From Maribellus luteus (GTDB taxonomy: Bacteria; Bacteroidota; Bacteroidia; Bacteroidales; Prolixibacteraceae), in the NCBI RefSeq assembly GCF_003576475.1, contig NZ_QWGR01000020.1:1-64000 (forward strand): a stretch of DNA of 64,000 nucleotides, read 5' to 3'. Numbering within the stretch: position 1 is the first letter of the stretch; every line of letters starts with the position of its first letter. This document shows, piece by piece, positions 17,733 to 26,825 of the stretch. The position numbers and the translations under genes were made by a program. A model generated the notes under the pieces. It did not search any database. It was given only the letters and a program-made list of their open reading frames with translations, and was not told the origin of the DNA.

Positions 17733-19535
17733 TTACCACCCCGGATTTTGGGTTAAATTCTCGTTGCGGTCAATATGACTTTTAGGAATCGGGAAAAGAT
17801 ATCGTCTATCTGGACTAAATACCCTAACTTCGATATTCAAATAATTTTCCCCTTCATCGGCATATGTTCTGGCATAAAATGATTTTCTGTCTTCAGAAAT
17901 CAGGATAACACCCGGAACTTCATCTTTCATTTCATAAACTACACCACCCGGTTCACGACCATGATTGGCTTCGTCACCGTATAAGCCCCAACGCAAAAGA
18001 GTCCAATAAAAATCACGCTCTTTAACCAGTTCTACACGACGTTCTCTTTTGTAATCATTCCATGCATCCTGAAGCGAACTTGCGGATGACGCAGGTAGTC
18101 CGCCATGCTGCACACGAGTAACATTAAGGGCTTCAACTGCTTCAGTTACTTTATTCTGACGAAGCAACGCTTCTGCTTTATTTAAATACACCCTGCCAAG
18201 ACGTATTATAACATAATGATAATCGGTTGGAATACCTACATAAACTCTTGGAGACACATTGTAAGTACCTTTTCGCCAATAGTACCCGGTACTTGAGATG
18301 CTCCACTGACGCGCTCCATTATAAGCGTATCTCCATAAGTTTCCTTTAATCCTTGTTGCAATATCTTCGCCAAACCAGGTTGAACCATCACGAACCACAG
18401 TCTGATCCAGACGTAAGTCTGCATTGCCATAAATAATATCATTTACTTCCAGTTCAACGCCATCTTTTACCTTCCATTCCCGATCTCCTATCATCTCCAT
18501 ATTTTCTGTAAACTGTGAAGTCTGGTTCCAAGGCAAGGCCTTTCCTGTATTTTCATCAATAATCAGGTAATTATCTACCAAAGTCTGCGTCGGAGTATGT
18601 CGGTTCCAGGCTTCGAAAATTTCGAAATTAGCTTTCCAGACAGGATAGAATCCATTACTTACCAATACATCACGTTTCAGATTGGGCACACACCATTGCA
18701 AATCCTGAATGTCGTTGCATACAGTATTGGCTTTATCTCTGTATAACCCCAGAATAATCTCGTTTGAGAAACGTCCCTGTTCGTTAAATATACTTCCGTA
18801 ATTCGGGTCAATTGAAAAAGGTCCTTCATCTATAACCATATCGGCAGCATCAATTGCCTTTTGGTAGTAAGCATCGTCGCCTGTATAGGCAGCCGCCTGT
18901 AAACAAACCTCACTCTTGATGGCAGCAGCAGCGTACTTGCTGGCTTTTCCGGGAAGTGCAGTCTCGGGCAAGCTTGCAATGGCATCGTCCAGGTCCTTCA
19001 CAATTTTGCTGTACGTCTCAGCAGTGTTTTGTGTAAGAGGCAGTTTGTAAGAATCTTCATTTTCGGTCAACACTTTGTCAACCCAAACTACACGTCCGAA
19101 ACGACGTGCCTGCCAGAAATACACCATAGCTCGCAGAAATTTCCCTTCAGCAACCAATTCTGTTTTATCGTCTTCAGATAAACCTTCTGATGCTGTAGCT
19201 TTTTCAATAATCAGGTTACACTGGCGTATAAGACTAAACTTGTCGAAGCCAAAATCGGTTTCGCGCGTATAGGTTTCATCAGGTACTACTTCATCGCCAT
19301 GGCAGTAAGCTCCGTTTGAAGTCCAATTTTCCATGGTTGCAAAATCTGCAAACAAACCGTTTAATACATCGCTGTATGTTTGATTCACAAAGGCATCGGC
19401 ATTTGTACGGCTACCCCAGACCAATTCCTCCTGATATTTAGAACCGTAGGGGTCGGTATCCAGAAGATTGTCCTTACACGATATTGTTATCAATACCAGT
19501 AATAGTGCATAAAATATGATATATATATTTTTCAT
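17733..19535 (-). CDS. SusD/RagB-family glycan-binding lipoprotein (PUL1)
   Basis: Outer-membrane lipoprotein that forms the lid of the SusCD transporter and captures oligosaccharides. The lipobox is LITISC (Cys20), followed by KDNLLDTDPYGSKYQEE, the usual SusD start. TPR-like helices (FLRAMVYFWQARRFGRVVWV; AEALLRQNKVTEAVEALN) and the typical C-terminal RRYLFPIPKSHIDRNENLTQNPGW end are present. The length (600) is normal. The gene begins 11 bp after susC. Confidence 0.95.
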   Translation of the reverse strand: MKNIYIIFYALLLVLITISCKDNLLDTDPYGSKYQEELVWGSRTNADAFVNQTYSDVLNGLFADFATMENWTSNGAYCHGDEVVPDETYTRETDFGFDKFSLIRQCNLIIEKATASEGLSEDDKTELVAEGKFLRAMVYFWQARRFGRVVWVDKVLTENEDSYKLPLTQNTAETYSKIVKDLDDAIASLPETALPGKASKYAAAAIKSEVCLQAAAYTGDDAYYQKAIDAADMVIDEGPFSIDPNYGSIFNEQGRFSNEIILGLYRDKANTVCNDIQDLQWCVPNLKRDVLVSNGFYPVWKANFEIFEAWNRHTPTQTLVDNYLIIDENTGKALPWNQTSQFTENMEMIGDREWKVKDGVELEVNDIIYGNADLRLDQTVVRDGSTWFGEDIATRIKGNLWRYAYNGARQWSISSTGYYWRKGTYNVSPRVYVGIPTDYHYVIIRLGRVYLNKAEALLRQNKVTEAVEALNVTRVQHGGLPASSASSLQDAWNDYKRERRVELVKERDFYWTLLRWGLYGDEANHGREPGGVVYEMKDEVPGVILISEDRKSFYARTYADEGENYLNIEVRVFSPDRRYLFPIPKSHIDRNENLTQNPGW

Positions 19536-19546
19536 CTTAAGCTTTT

Positions 19547-22500
19547 TTAAAATCCAACATTTAACCCCACAGAAATAACCCTCTGAAGCGGATAACCATA
19601 ATTATTGGTGTCGTCTGTTTCAGGATCCATTTTATAATCACTAAATATCTTTGAAATAGTGAACAGATTGGTTCCACTAACAAATAGATCACATCTGCTA
19701 AACGGCAAACTTTTTAACAAGCTTTGCGTCAGATCGTATCCCACCTGCAATGATTTCAGTCTGAAGTATCTTGAGTTTACCAACCAGAAATCGGAATCTA
19801 CGGTGTTGTTGTTACCGTTAAATCCTTCGTTCGAAATTACACGAGGATAAGTTGCATTTGTATTTCCAGGCGTCCAGTAATCGGTTTGGAACGGATATTT
19901 AATACTTTCTACATTGCTATTCCTGATTACATTACTCAGATAAACATGCCGGTTACCGGCTCCCTGAAAATGAAGTCCTGCCGACCAGGCTTTGTAGTTC
20001 AGATCTACCGTCATACCATACATTACACGGGGAAAAGAAGGTTTACCCAATCGGATTTGGTCTTCGCTATCAATCTGTCCATCACCGTTAATGTCCTTGT
20101 ATTTAATATCACCGGGAACCAGGTCATGCGAATCATTTCTTTTGGGGCTGTTCATAACATCCTGGGCATTTTGATAATATCCCTGCGAAATAAACCCCTG
20201 TGCACCGACACCAGTTTGATGTGTTAAGCGGGTATTTGGATTCATCAGCTGGTCTTCGGATTCATCGTGTTTTACTACCCATAGTTCATCGAACCGGGTT
20301 AGATTGGCCCCTATAACGTAGTTTAGTTCGCCGGTTTTGCCCTGGTATCTTACATCAAACTCCCAGCCTGCCCTTCGGTGTTTACCGTCGGTATTTACTT
20401 TTGGCAGCGATGTTCCCAACGGGTCGGTGTAACTGGCGCCTGACGGCGATCCCAGGTAGTTTACAGTTTCATAAAAGAAGTAATCAAGCGAACCTGCTAT
20501 ACGGTTGTCCATAAAAGCAAAATCGACGCCAGTATTTACCGATTTACGCTCAAACCACGTAATATCAGGACTTACCAGGTTTCCTTCCTTAAAACCAGGA
20601 ACCATAACTCCGTTCACCACATAAGCAAACTCGTTCAGTGCATAACCTGGCAGATATTCAAAGCGTTCAACGCCATCATCTAACCCGGTTTCACCATACG
20701 AAAAACGGAGTTTAAACAAGTCCATCTGAATCTTCTCTTTAAGGTCGGCAACAAGTTTTTCTTCAGAAATGGCCCATCCTAGCGACCCTGAATAGAAGGT
20801 ACCCCAGCGTTTGCCATCGGGGAAATTATCGTTACCATCGTAACGAATACTTCCTTCTACCATATACCTGTTATCGTATGCATATTTCAAACGACCCACA
20901 AAACCGGCATTGGCATTCTCCCGCTGAACTCCATTGTTTTTTGCGGTTTCTGTTGGTCCGGCAAAGATTTGGTCAACATCCAGGATATAATTTTCTCTCG
21001 ACGCTAAAACACTTTCAAAATGTGAATACGTTTCATCGTACCCAAAGAGCGTCTCAATACTGTGTTTTTTGATGTTCTTTTCATAGCTGACCAGTGGTTG
21101 GATGCGATATGTCCACCCCGAACCTGATTCCAGACCAAGACTGGAGAGGTTTTGAGGAATTGGCGTCTCGCTGCCAAGTTGGTACTGATCTGCATTTTTC
21201 TTCCAGTATTTTCCAAAATAATTATCGGTACGGAAATACCCCATAACTTTTAGCTTCAGTCCTTCTATTTTTGGCACGTTCCATTCCAAATCTAACTGAG
21301 CATTAATGTTCCTGTCATCGTTTCTGTTGTAACCGGCACTTGGATCAATTTCAACCAAGGGGTGATCGACTTTTGTGGAATAATATCCCAGATCGGTATA
21401 TGCCAATCCCATTGGAGAACTGTTCTGAATGTGTCCCCAAGTATACCAATACCCTGTTGAATAATGCGAATAAGGTTCACGTGTTTTTTCCAGATTACCG
21501 TACAACGACAATACCGATTTTAAACCTATCTTTTCAAAATTATTAGTTAGGCTCATCCTGTAAGTCATTCGTTTTAACCAGTTGGTATCGAACCTGTACA
21601 GAGATCCCTGATCGAAATAAGATAATGAAGCATAGTATTGCGATCTTTTGTCACCTCCCATTATAGACAGATCATGCTTCGATTCTTGAGCAAAATTCTT
21701 TAATGTTACATCCTGCCAGTCGGTATTTGGATAGTTAAACGGATCGGACTGGTCTTTATACTTCTGAACCGCAATGTCAGTGTACGGACGATCTTGCTTG
21801 TCGTTGTCGGCTGCCTCGTTGGCAATTGTTGCCAATTCGTATGAGCTTAATTTTGACGGCAACACTGTCGGTTGGCTAAAATTGTGACTATAGCCATAAG
21901 TAATATTAAACTGTCCAACTTCTCCCCTTTTTGTCGTAATTACAATGGCTCCGTTACCTCCTTTAGATCCGTAAATGGCAACAGCCTCGGCATCTTTCAA
22001 AACAGTAAAACTCTCAATATCTTTGGGGTTCATACGGTGCATCTCATCCATGTTTGATGTCATAACACCGTCAATTACCAAAATCGGTGCTCCACCACCG
22101 CGAACTGTAATTGTGGGTCTTTTCCCAATACCTCCACCATTGTTGGTTACGATTAAGCCCGCTGCCCTACCTGCCAATGCTTCACCAATACTGGTAACAG
22201 GTAGGTTCTGAAGATTATCGGTATTAATTTTTGTTACAGCAGCTGTTGTTGTTCTTTTTGTTGTTGTACCATAACCAATGGCAATAACCTCATCAATCCC
22301 AACCGCATTTGTTTGCAGAACAATGTTTATTGAAGTTTGATTGCCAACTTCAACTTCCTGAGTCTCCATGCCCACAAACGAAAAAAGCAATATGGCATTT
22401 TCGGAAATTGAAGTTAAGGTATAATGACCATCAACATCGGTAACAGTACCCTGGGTTGTTCCTTTTACCACCACCGTAACACCTGGAAGCGGCTCGCCGT

Positions 22501-22900
22501 TTCTGTCCGTTACTTTTCCGCTCACGGAACTTTGCTGTAGCCCAGTGCCATCATCGGATGTGATTGCAATGTAACGATCTATAATTTTGTAATTGTAACC
22601 TGTTCCATCTAAAAGCTCTTCCAGAACTTTATCCATACCTTCATTTACAAAAGTCACCTCTACTTCCTTACCAAGAATAGGTTCGTTTGACCTTATTACA
22701 AACCGATACTCTGTCTCTTTTTCCAGTTTCTCAACAAGCTCGCCAAAGGTCGATTTCATTGCCAGCGACACCTTGGTTTGGCCCAGAGAAGAGGCAGACA
22801 CATGAATGCAAAAAACCAGTAGTAAAAACGCAGTTACTTTCATAATCCGCAATAATTTTTTAGTTCGCGCCCAAATTGGTACGCAATCAGTTTTTTTCAT
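19547..22900 (-). CDS. SusC/RagA TonB-dependent transporter with N-terminal STN domain (PUL1)
   Basis: Outer-membrane TonB-dependent barrel importing oligosaccharides. Order of parts: long signal region (residues 1-42, ending HVSASSLGQ), STN secretin-like signalling domain (about 43-115), carboxypeptidase-regulatory-like domain (GKVTDRNGEPLPGVTVVVKG), plug (VIAIGYGTTTKRTTTAAV to VITTKRGEVGQ) and beta-barrel to residue 1117. The STN domain is the part that contacts FecR-type anti-sigma factors, which fits the FecR/sigma pair immediately upstream. The true start is the ATG at 22900, since this long positively charged leader is usual for STN-type SusC proteins. Confidence 0.96.
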   Translation of the reverse strand: MKKTDCVPIWARTKKLLRIMKVTAFLLLVFCIHVSASSLGQTKVSLAMKSTFGELVEKLEKETEYRFVIRSNEPILGKEVEVTFVNEGMDKVLEELLDGTGYNYKIIDRYIAITSDDGTGLQQSSVSGKVTDRNGEPLPGVTVVVKGTTQGTVTDVDGHYTLTSISENAILLFSFVGMETQEVEVGNQTSINIVLQTNAVGIDEVIAIGYGTTTKRTTTAAVTKINTDNLQNLPVTSIGEALAGRAAGLIVTNNGGGIGKRPTITVRGGGAPILVIDGVMTSNMDEMHRMNPKDIESFTVLKDAEAVAIYGSKGGNGAIVITTKRGEVGQFNITYGYSHNFSQPTVLPSKLSSYELATIANEAADNDKQDRPYTDIAVQKYKDQSDPFNYPNTDWQDVTLKNFAQESKHDLSIMGGDKRSQYYASLSYFDQGSLYRFDTNWLKRMTYRMSLTNNFEKIGLKSVLSLYGNLEKTREPYSHYSTGYWYTWGHIQNSSPMGLAYTDLGYYSTKVDHPLVEIDPSAGYNRNDDRNINAQLDLEWNVPKIEGLKLKVMGYFRTDNYFGKYWKKNADQYQLGSETPIPQNLSSLGLESGSGWTYRIQPLVSYEKNIKKHSIETLFGYDETYSHFESVLASRENYILDVDQIFAGPTETAKNNGVQRENANAGFVGRLKYAYDNRYMVEGSIRYDGNDNFPDGKRWGTFYSGSLGWAISEEKLVADLKEKIQMDLFKLRFSYGETGLDDGVERFEYLPGYALNEFAYVVNGVMVPGFKEGNLVSPDITWFERKSVNTGVDFAFMDNRIAGSLDYFFYETVNYLGSPSGASYTDPLGTSLPKVNTDGKHRRAGWEFDVRYQGKTGELNYVIGANLTRFDELWVVKHDESEDQLMNPNTRLTHQTGVGAQGFISQGYYQNAQDVMNSPKRNDSHDLVPGDIKYKDINGDGQIDSEDQIRLGKPSFPRVMYGMTVDLNYKAWSAGLHFQGAGNRHVYLSNVIRNSNVESIKYPFQTDYWTPGNTNATYPRVISNEGFNGNNNTVDSDFWLVNSRYFRLKSLQVGYDLTQSLLKSLPFSRCDLFVSGTNLFTISKIFSDYKMDPETDDTNNYGYPLQRVISVGLNVGF

Positions 22901-22913
22901 AAATTTGAAATGT

Positions 22914-23033
22914 TTTGATTGTTAAATTGCCTGTTGTCAGCAGGCGTTTGTTAAATCGAAAATCAGGATGGACCTAGACTCCATCCATTCAACAGACCGA
23001 GAATATTGTCAGTATTTTCGGTCTGGTTTTTTC
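22914..23033 (+). ncRNA. Candidate cis-antisense RNA opposite the PUL1 susC leader
   Basis: On the plus strand, opposite the susC 5' leader, three hairpins follow each other: 22929-22945 (GCCTG/CAGGC), 22966-22986 (GGATGGA/TCCATCC) and 22993-23025 (13-bp stem with one G-T pair, loop TTGTCAG). T6 follows at 23027-23032. A -7-like TAAATTTG lies at 22900-22907 with ATTG 21 bp upstream. The T tract is on the plus side only, so this looks like a plus-strand terminator although no plus-strand gene precedes it. Antisense RNAs in this position (DonS type) are known in Bacteroides. The 5' end is a guess. Confidence 0.4.
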
Positions 23034-23095
23034 AGGTAAATCTGTTCATTTTCATAAGTATTAGTTTTTAGTTTGATGTTATTTCTTTAGTTAAT

Positions 23096-24091
23096 CTATT
23101 TTCGTTTTGATTTCCAATAGATTAATGTTGGCTTATCGACTCTTGGTGTAATAGTATATTCAATAGAACTAGTTATTCTGAATACTTCAAGAATCTGATC
23201 TATTGGTTTGTTTTTCATTATTGTCCCATTGTACAGTTCATCAGCTAATTGAGGTGTATCAAACACTATCTCAACATTATACCAACGCTGCATCATTCGG
23301 GCAATATCACCAAGGCGTTCATTTCTGAATGTAATCAAACCATCTTTCCACGACGAGAATAATTCTGTTCTTACCTTGCTCACCGTCAACTTGTTCGTTT
23401 CAGCAGAATACAATGCTTTATCACCAGGCACTAGTTTTGTAAGTTCATTCCCGGTATCATCAATAATGCTTACACTTCCTTCTTCCAGCACTGTGTGAAT
23501 TTTGCCTTCATCGTTGTAAGCACGTAAATTAAATGCCGTTCCATGCACTTTTACATGTACCTTGCCTGGGGTTTTAACTACAAAGGGGTGTTCATCATCA
23601 GACTGCACATTAAAATAAGCCTCTCCACTTAGTTCTACCACGCGATTGCCCGCTGAAAAATCATTGGCGTACGAAAGTTTGCTTTCCGAATTTAAATGAA
23701 CCAAAGAGCCATCGGGCAAAAACACACACGACATTTGCCCCACAGGAACTTCAAAACTGGTATTTTCAGCATAAATACTTTCCTGTGCTTTTTTGGTTAA
23801 AAGCTTCTGCGAAATGGCTCCGATTCCAACAAGCAAAATTCCAACCACAGCATACTTTATGAATGAGAGCCATAAAGTTATTCTTGGGGAATCTGTTTTT
23901 AGCCGACTCTTCACTTGATCCCAGGCTTTTTCCCCATCTTCACTGGCTGACGCGGCTAAAGCCCACGTTTGTTTTAACCGGATTACTTCTGCTCGGTTTT
24001 CACCTGATTCTTGTACCCAACTAAACACCTGTTGTACTTCCTCTTCTGAAGCCTCGCCGGATAAATATCTATATAAAATGATTTCTTCCAT
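23096..24091 (-). CDS. FecR-family anti-sigma factor
   Basis: Inner-membrane regulator that holds the neighbouring ECF sigma factor until the STN domain of SusC signals substrate uptake. The cytoplasmic N-terminus (residues 1-70, EEIILYRYLSGEASEEEVQQ) is typical of the sigma-binding part. One membrane segment lies at about 73-93 (FIKYAVVGILLVGIGAIS). The periplasmic FecR domain (about 110-215, VPVGQMSCVFLPDGSLVHLN, PFVVKTPGKVHVKVHGTAFN) is followed by the C-terminal DUF4974 (FRNERLGDIARMMQRWYNVE). The length of 331 is usual. It lies between sigma and susC, 124 bp from the sigma gene. Confidence 0.95.
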   Translation of the reverse strand: MEEIILYRYLSGEASEEEVQQVFSWVQESGENRAEVIRLKQTWALAASASEDGEKAWDQVKSRLKTDSPRITLWLSFIKYAVVGILLVGIGAISQKLLTKKAQESIYAENTSFEVPVGQMSCVFLPDGSLVHLNSESKLSYANDFSAGNRVVELSGEAYFNVQSDDEHPFVVKTPGKVHVKVHGTAFNLRAYNDEGKIHTVLEEGSVSIIDDTGNELTKLVPGDKALYSAETNKLTVSKVRTELFSSWKDGLITFRNERLGDIARMMQRWYNVEIVFDTPQLADELYNGTIMKNKPIDQILEVFRITSSIEYTITPRVDKPTLIYWKSKRK

Positions 24092-24129
24092 TTTTTTACT
24101 TCTACAATTAGTAACCCTAAAGGAAAGTA

Positions 24130-24157
24130 AACCCTATATCAGGGTTCATTTTTTTTT
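24130..24157 (+). terminator. Hairpin with T9 tract between the sigma and fecR genes
   Basis: AACCCT (24130-24135) and AGGGTT (24141-24146) form a 6-bp stem with loop ATATC, followed by CA and nine T residues on the plus strand. Both flanking genes are on the minus strand, so it would stop antisense transcription, or act as a structured spacer in the minus-strand message. The stem is short. Confidence 0.35.
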
Positions 24158-24215
24158 GAAAAGGAAAACGTTTTTAGGATTTATGCAACCCTGACTAAAC
24201 CGATCATAAGCTTTA

Positions 24216-24818
24216 CTATGAAAGAATGATCAAAACAAAGAAGAGTGGCAAATATTCTGTTAGGTTTACCTTTAGTGTCTTTATTGCTCGTGTCATATTT
24301 GCTTCAACCGATTTAATGGTAATCCCCAATTCTTCAGCAATCTCCCTATTGGTTTTTCCCTCGAAGCGCTTTTTTTCGAAAACCATTCTGCTCTTTTCAG
24401 GTAAATTTTCAATAGATTGCTGAATTAGTTCGTATAATTCGACATATTCCATAGAATTAAAATCCAAGCTATCAAGAGATTCAATCTGCAATTGCTTCTC
24501 TATTTCATTTAATCTCCAATCGGAATATTTCTTAACTACCTGCAAATGTCTGATATGTTTAAGGCAGGCTGATTTGGCAGAAGTATAAAGAAATGCATTT
24601 ATACCCGTTATTTTTAAAATCTTTTCACGATTGAGCCAAAGGTTTACGAAAGCTTCCTGGGCAATTCCTTTCGCTTCTTCCCGATTGTTTACAAATTGAA
24701 GACAAAAGCCAACCAGCTGGTTGTATGAAGCTTTAAAAATATGTTCAAATGCCAATTCATCCCCTTTTTGAAAACGTACAAAAAGGAATTCATTTAAACT
24801 ATTTTTATTATAATTCAC
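24216..24818 (-). CDS. ECF RNA polymerase sigma factor (PUL1 regulator)
   Basis: Extracytoplasmic-function sigma-70 factor that would direct transcription of the adjacent susC unit once released by FecR. Region 2 (ELAFEHIFKASYNQLVGFCLQF, EEAKGIAQEAFVNLWLNRE) and region 4 with its helix-turn-helix (LPEKSRMVFEKKRFEGKTNR, EIAEELGITIKSVEANMTRA) are complete; 200 residues is typical for the Bacteroidota subgroup. An unusual feature is the very hydrophobic tail (YLPLFFVLIILS), also met in some relatives. The gene is separated from the upstream dehydrogenase gene by 136 bp, where its own promoter should lie. Confidence 0.95.
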   Translation of the reverse strand: MNYNKNSLNEFLFVRFQKGDELAFEHIFKASYNQLVGFCLQFVNNREEAKGIAQEAFVNLWLNREKILKITGINAFLYTSAKSACLKHIRHLQVVKKYSDWRLNEIEKQLQIESLDSLDFNSMEYVELYELIQQSIENLPEKSRMVFEKKRFEGKTNREIAEELGITIKSVEANMTRAIKTLKVNLTEYLPLFFVLIILS

Positions 24819-24954
24819 TTGTTAAAGTTTAGCTATATCTGTTATTATACTCCTTTGATTAAAGTGAAGAATCAAGTTTAATTCTTTTAAAAATGTAAAT
24901 TTCTTTTCGAAAATTTCTTGTTTATAAAACCTATCATGCGGTCTCTCTAATCAA

Positions 24955-25971
24955 CTAAAAACGCACCAGTATTTTCAATACTTTTCCGGGAGCTTCAGAC
25001 CATTCTTTCATGGCTTGAGGAGCTTCTTCAACTGAAACAATTTTTGATACCAGCAACTTTTCATCGGGTTTGGCTTGTTTCAGGTAATTAATCACAGCCT
25101 CAAAGTCAGAAGGAGTGGCATTGCGAGACCCCAGTATTTCCAATTCCTTTTGCACCCACAATTTGGTTGAAAATGCAATTTCCTCTCCGGCATAGCCAAT
25201 ACACACCACGCGTCCGGCAAAGCCAATTTCCTCAATCGCGGCTTTGTAAGTAAGAGGATTTCCGGCTGCTTCAACAACAATTGAAGGGCCATCTCCATTG
25301 GTCATTCTTTGCACTTCAGCATGAAGATCCTGACTGTTCGAGTTAATTAAATATGTAGCACCTAATTGCCCTGCTATTTCCAGTTTTGCATCATCGATAT
25401 CAACTGCAATAACAGTAGCACCGCGTAGTTTAGCCCGGACAATGGCTCCGGTTCCAATCATGCCGCATCCAAAAATCAACACCGTATCAACATCCGTAAC
25501 CCCGGCATTGTCTATAGCATGGAAGCCGACTGTTAAAGGCTCAACCAAGGCTAATTGAATGGAAGACAAGGATTCGCTCTCAACTATTTTCTGCCAGGGA
25601 ATAACCAAGTATTCGGCCATGGCACCATCGCGCTGCACGCCCAATGTTTGGTTGTAACGACAAGCATTGAAGCGTTTCTTTTTGCATGCAGAACACTGCC
25701 CGCAATTGGTATAAGGAACAACAGTCACGTTTTTACCAGGCTTGAAATTCTCCGGCACCCGGCTTCCAGCCAGTTCTATCACTGCGGCTATTTCGTGTCC
25801 GGGAATACGCGGATAACTTACCATCGGGTTTTTGCCCAGGTAGGTGCTTAGGTCCGATCCGCAAAAACCAACATATTTCAGTTTTAACAAAACTTCATCT
25901 TCTCCATGACCAGGCATTGGTCTCTCCACCACTTTTATCGTTCCCGGTTTTGTTATTTCAATTGCTTTCAT
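24955..25971 (-). CDS. Zinc-dependent medium-chain alcohol/polyol dehydrogenase
   Basis: Cytoplasmic NAD(P)-dependent oxidoreductase of the MDR family. Catalytic zinc ligands appear as Cys37 (GFCGSD) and His59-Glu60 (PGHE); the structural zinc loop has Cys89, 92, 95 and 103. The nucleotide fold is VLIFGCGMIGTGA. Relatives act on sorbitol, galactitol, threonine or sugar-acid intermediates. As last gene of a mutarotase-dehydrogenase-lactonase operon it probably oxidises the sugar or a keto-deoxy acid in L-fucose-type catabolism, or reduces a product such as lactaldehyde. It starts 14 bp after the lactonase gene. Confidence 0.85.
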   Translation of the reverse strand: MKAIEITKPGTIKVVERPMPGHGEDEVLLKLKYVGFCGSDLSTYLGKNPMVSYPRIPGHEIAAVIELAGSRVPENFKPGKNVTVVPYTNCGQCSACKKKRFNACRYNQTLGVQRDGAMAEYLVIPWQKIVESESLSSIQLALVEPLTVGFHAIDNAGVTDVDTVLIFGCGMIGTGAIVRAKLRGATVIAVDIDDAKLEIAGQLGATYLINSNSQDLHAEVQRMTNGDGPSIVVEAAGNPLTYKAAIEEIGFAGRVVCIGYAGEEIAFSTKLWVQKELEILGSRNATPSDFEAVINYLKQAKPDEKLLVSKIVSVEEAPQAMKEWSEAPGKVLKILVRF

Positions 25972-25985
25972 TTCTTTTTAAATCA

Positions 25986-26813
25986 TTAAAGTTGATAAAC
26001 CGTCAAGGCATTGTGATAAAAAATCTGATTTTGTTCTTCGCAGCTTAATGTCGATACCTGCTTCTTTACCAGCTGAAGCCACTCTGAATAGTTGGTTGCC
26101 ACCAGACATACCGGCCAATCGGAACCAAACATCAAACGGGTTGGGCCAAATGCATCAAGCACCACATCGAAATAAGGATGAAGCTGCGCTTCGGTCCAAT
26201 GCTGATAGTCTGCCTCAGTTACCATTCCACTAATTTTGCAGCTTACATTTTCGCGTCTGGCCAATTCTTTCAGTAAGTTTTGCCAAGGCTGTATTTCGTT
26301 TGTTTTGATCTTCGGTTTCGCAATGTGGTCCACCACAAACTGCTGATCCGGATGACGGTCTACAAAGCGAATGGTGTTGGCTAATTGGTGCTCCAAAATC
26401 AGAATATCGTACACCAAGCCATATTCTTTCAGTTGTGAAACGCCTTGGTTAAAAGCTTCTCCTAAAATGAACTCAGGATCGGACTCCCCCTGCACAACAT
26501 GTCGGACACCTTTCAGCCACCTGTTTCCGCGGTATTGGTCCAGAATGGCCTGAATGTTTTTATCGGCCAAAGGAAGCCATCCAACCACTCCTTTTATAAA
26601 TTCATTTTCTGGAGCCAGTTGCAGTAACCATTCCGTTTCTTCCAGACATTGCCTGGCCTGAACAGTTACCACGCCATCAACGCTGGAGTTCTGAATGGTG
26701 CTTGCCAAGTCTTCCGGCAGAAAGCTTTTACGTATGGCAGCCATTTCATTGTCAATCCAGCCGAATTCAACCGGATTATAATTCCAAAAATGATGGTGAG
26801 TATCAATAATCAT
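25986..26813 (-). CDS. Amidohydrolase-superfamily sugar lactonase (L-fucono-lactonase type, COG3618)
   Basis: Cytoplasmic TIM-barrel hydrolase that opens aldonolactones. The N-terminal metal motif is [10 protein letters not shown] (His6, His8). Further ligands are in FVVDHIAKP and the Asp of [12 protein letters not shown]3618 enzymes next to aldose dehydrogenases have been shown to act on L-fucono-, L-rhamnono- or L-galactono-lactones. The position directly after the aldo/keto reductase gene (12 bp) matches the order of reactions: dehydrogenase, then lactonase. Substrate L-fuconolactone is inferred from the GH29 fucosidase and dehydratase in the same window. Confidence 0.85.
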   Translation of the reverse strand: MIIDTHHHFWNYNPVEFGWIDNEMAAIRKSFLPEDLASTIQNSSVDGVVTVQARQCLEETEWLLQLAPENEFIKGVVGWLPLADKNIQAILDQYRGNRWLKGVRHVVQGESDPEFILGEAFNQGVSQLKEYGLVYDILILEHQLANTIRFVDRHPDQQFVVDHIAKPKIKTNEIQPWQNLLKELARRENVSCKISGMVTEADYQHWTEAQLHPYFDVVLDAFGPTRLMFGSDWPVCLVATNYSEWLQLVKKQVSTLSCEEQNQIFYHNALTVYQL

Positions 26814-26825
26814 AGCTTAAATCAT

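Noticed and set aside
22900-22907. TAAATTTG at susC starts as proof of a plus-strand promoter
   Set aside because: The same bases form the AT-rich region directly before the susC ATG on the other strand, where such sequence is common; it is kept only as supporting, not decisive, evidence for the antisense RNAs.
23000-23012. GAATATTGTCAG in the PUL1 susC leader looks like part of the shared 14-mer
   Set aside because: Only the 8-base end matches, it is part of a hairpin stem and loop, and no -7 element lies at the proper distance.
24845-24900. Short AAGAAT/ATTCTT hairpin after the Zn-dehydrogenase as operon terminator
   Set aside because: A 6-bp AT-rich stem in very AT-rich DNA is expected by chance; no strong T tract is linked to it.
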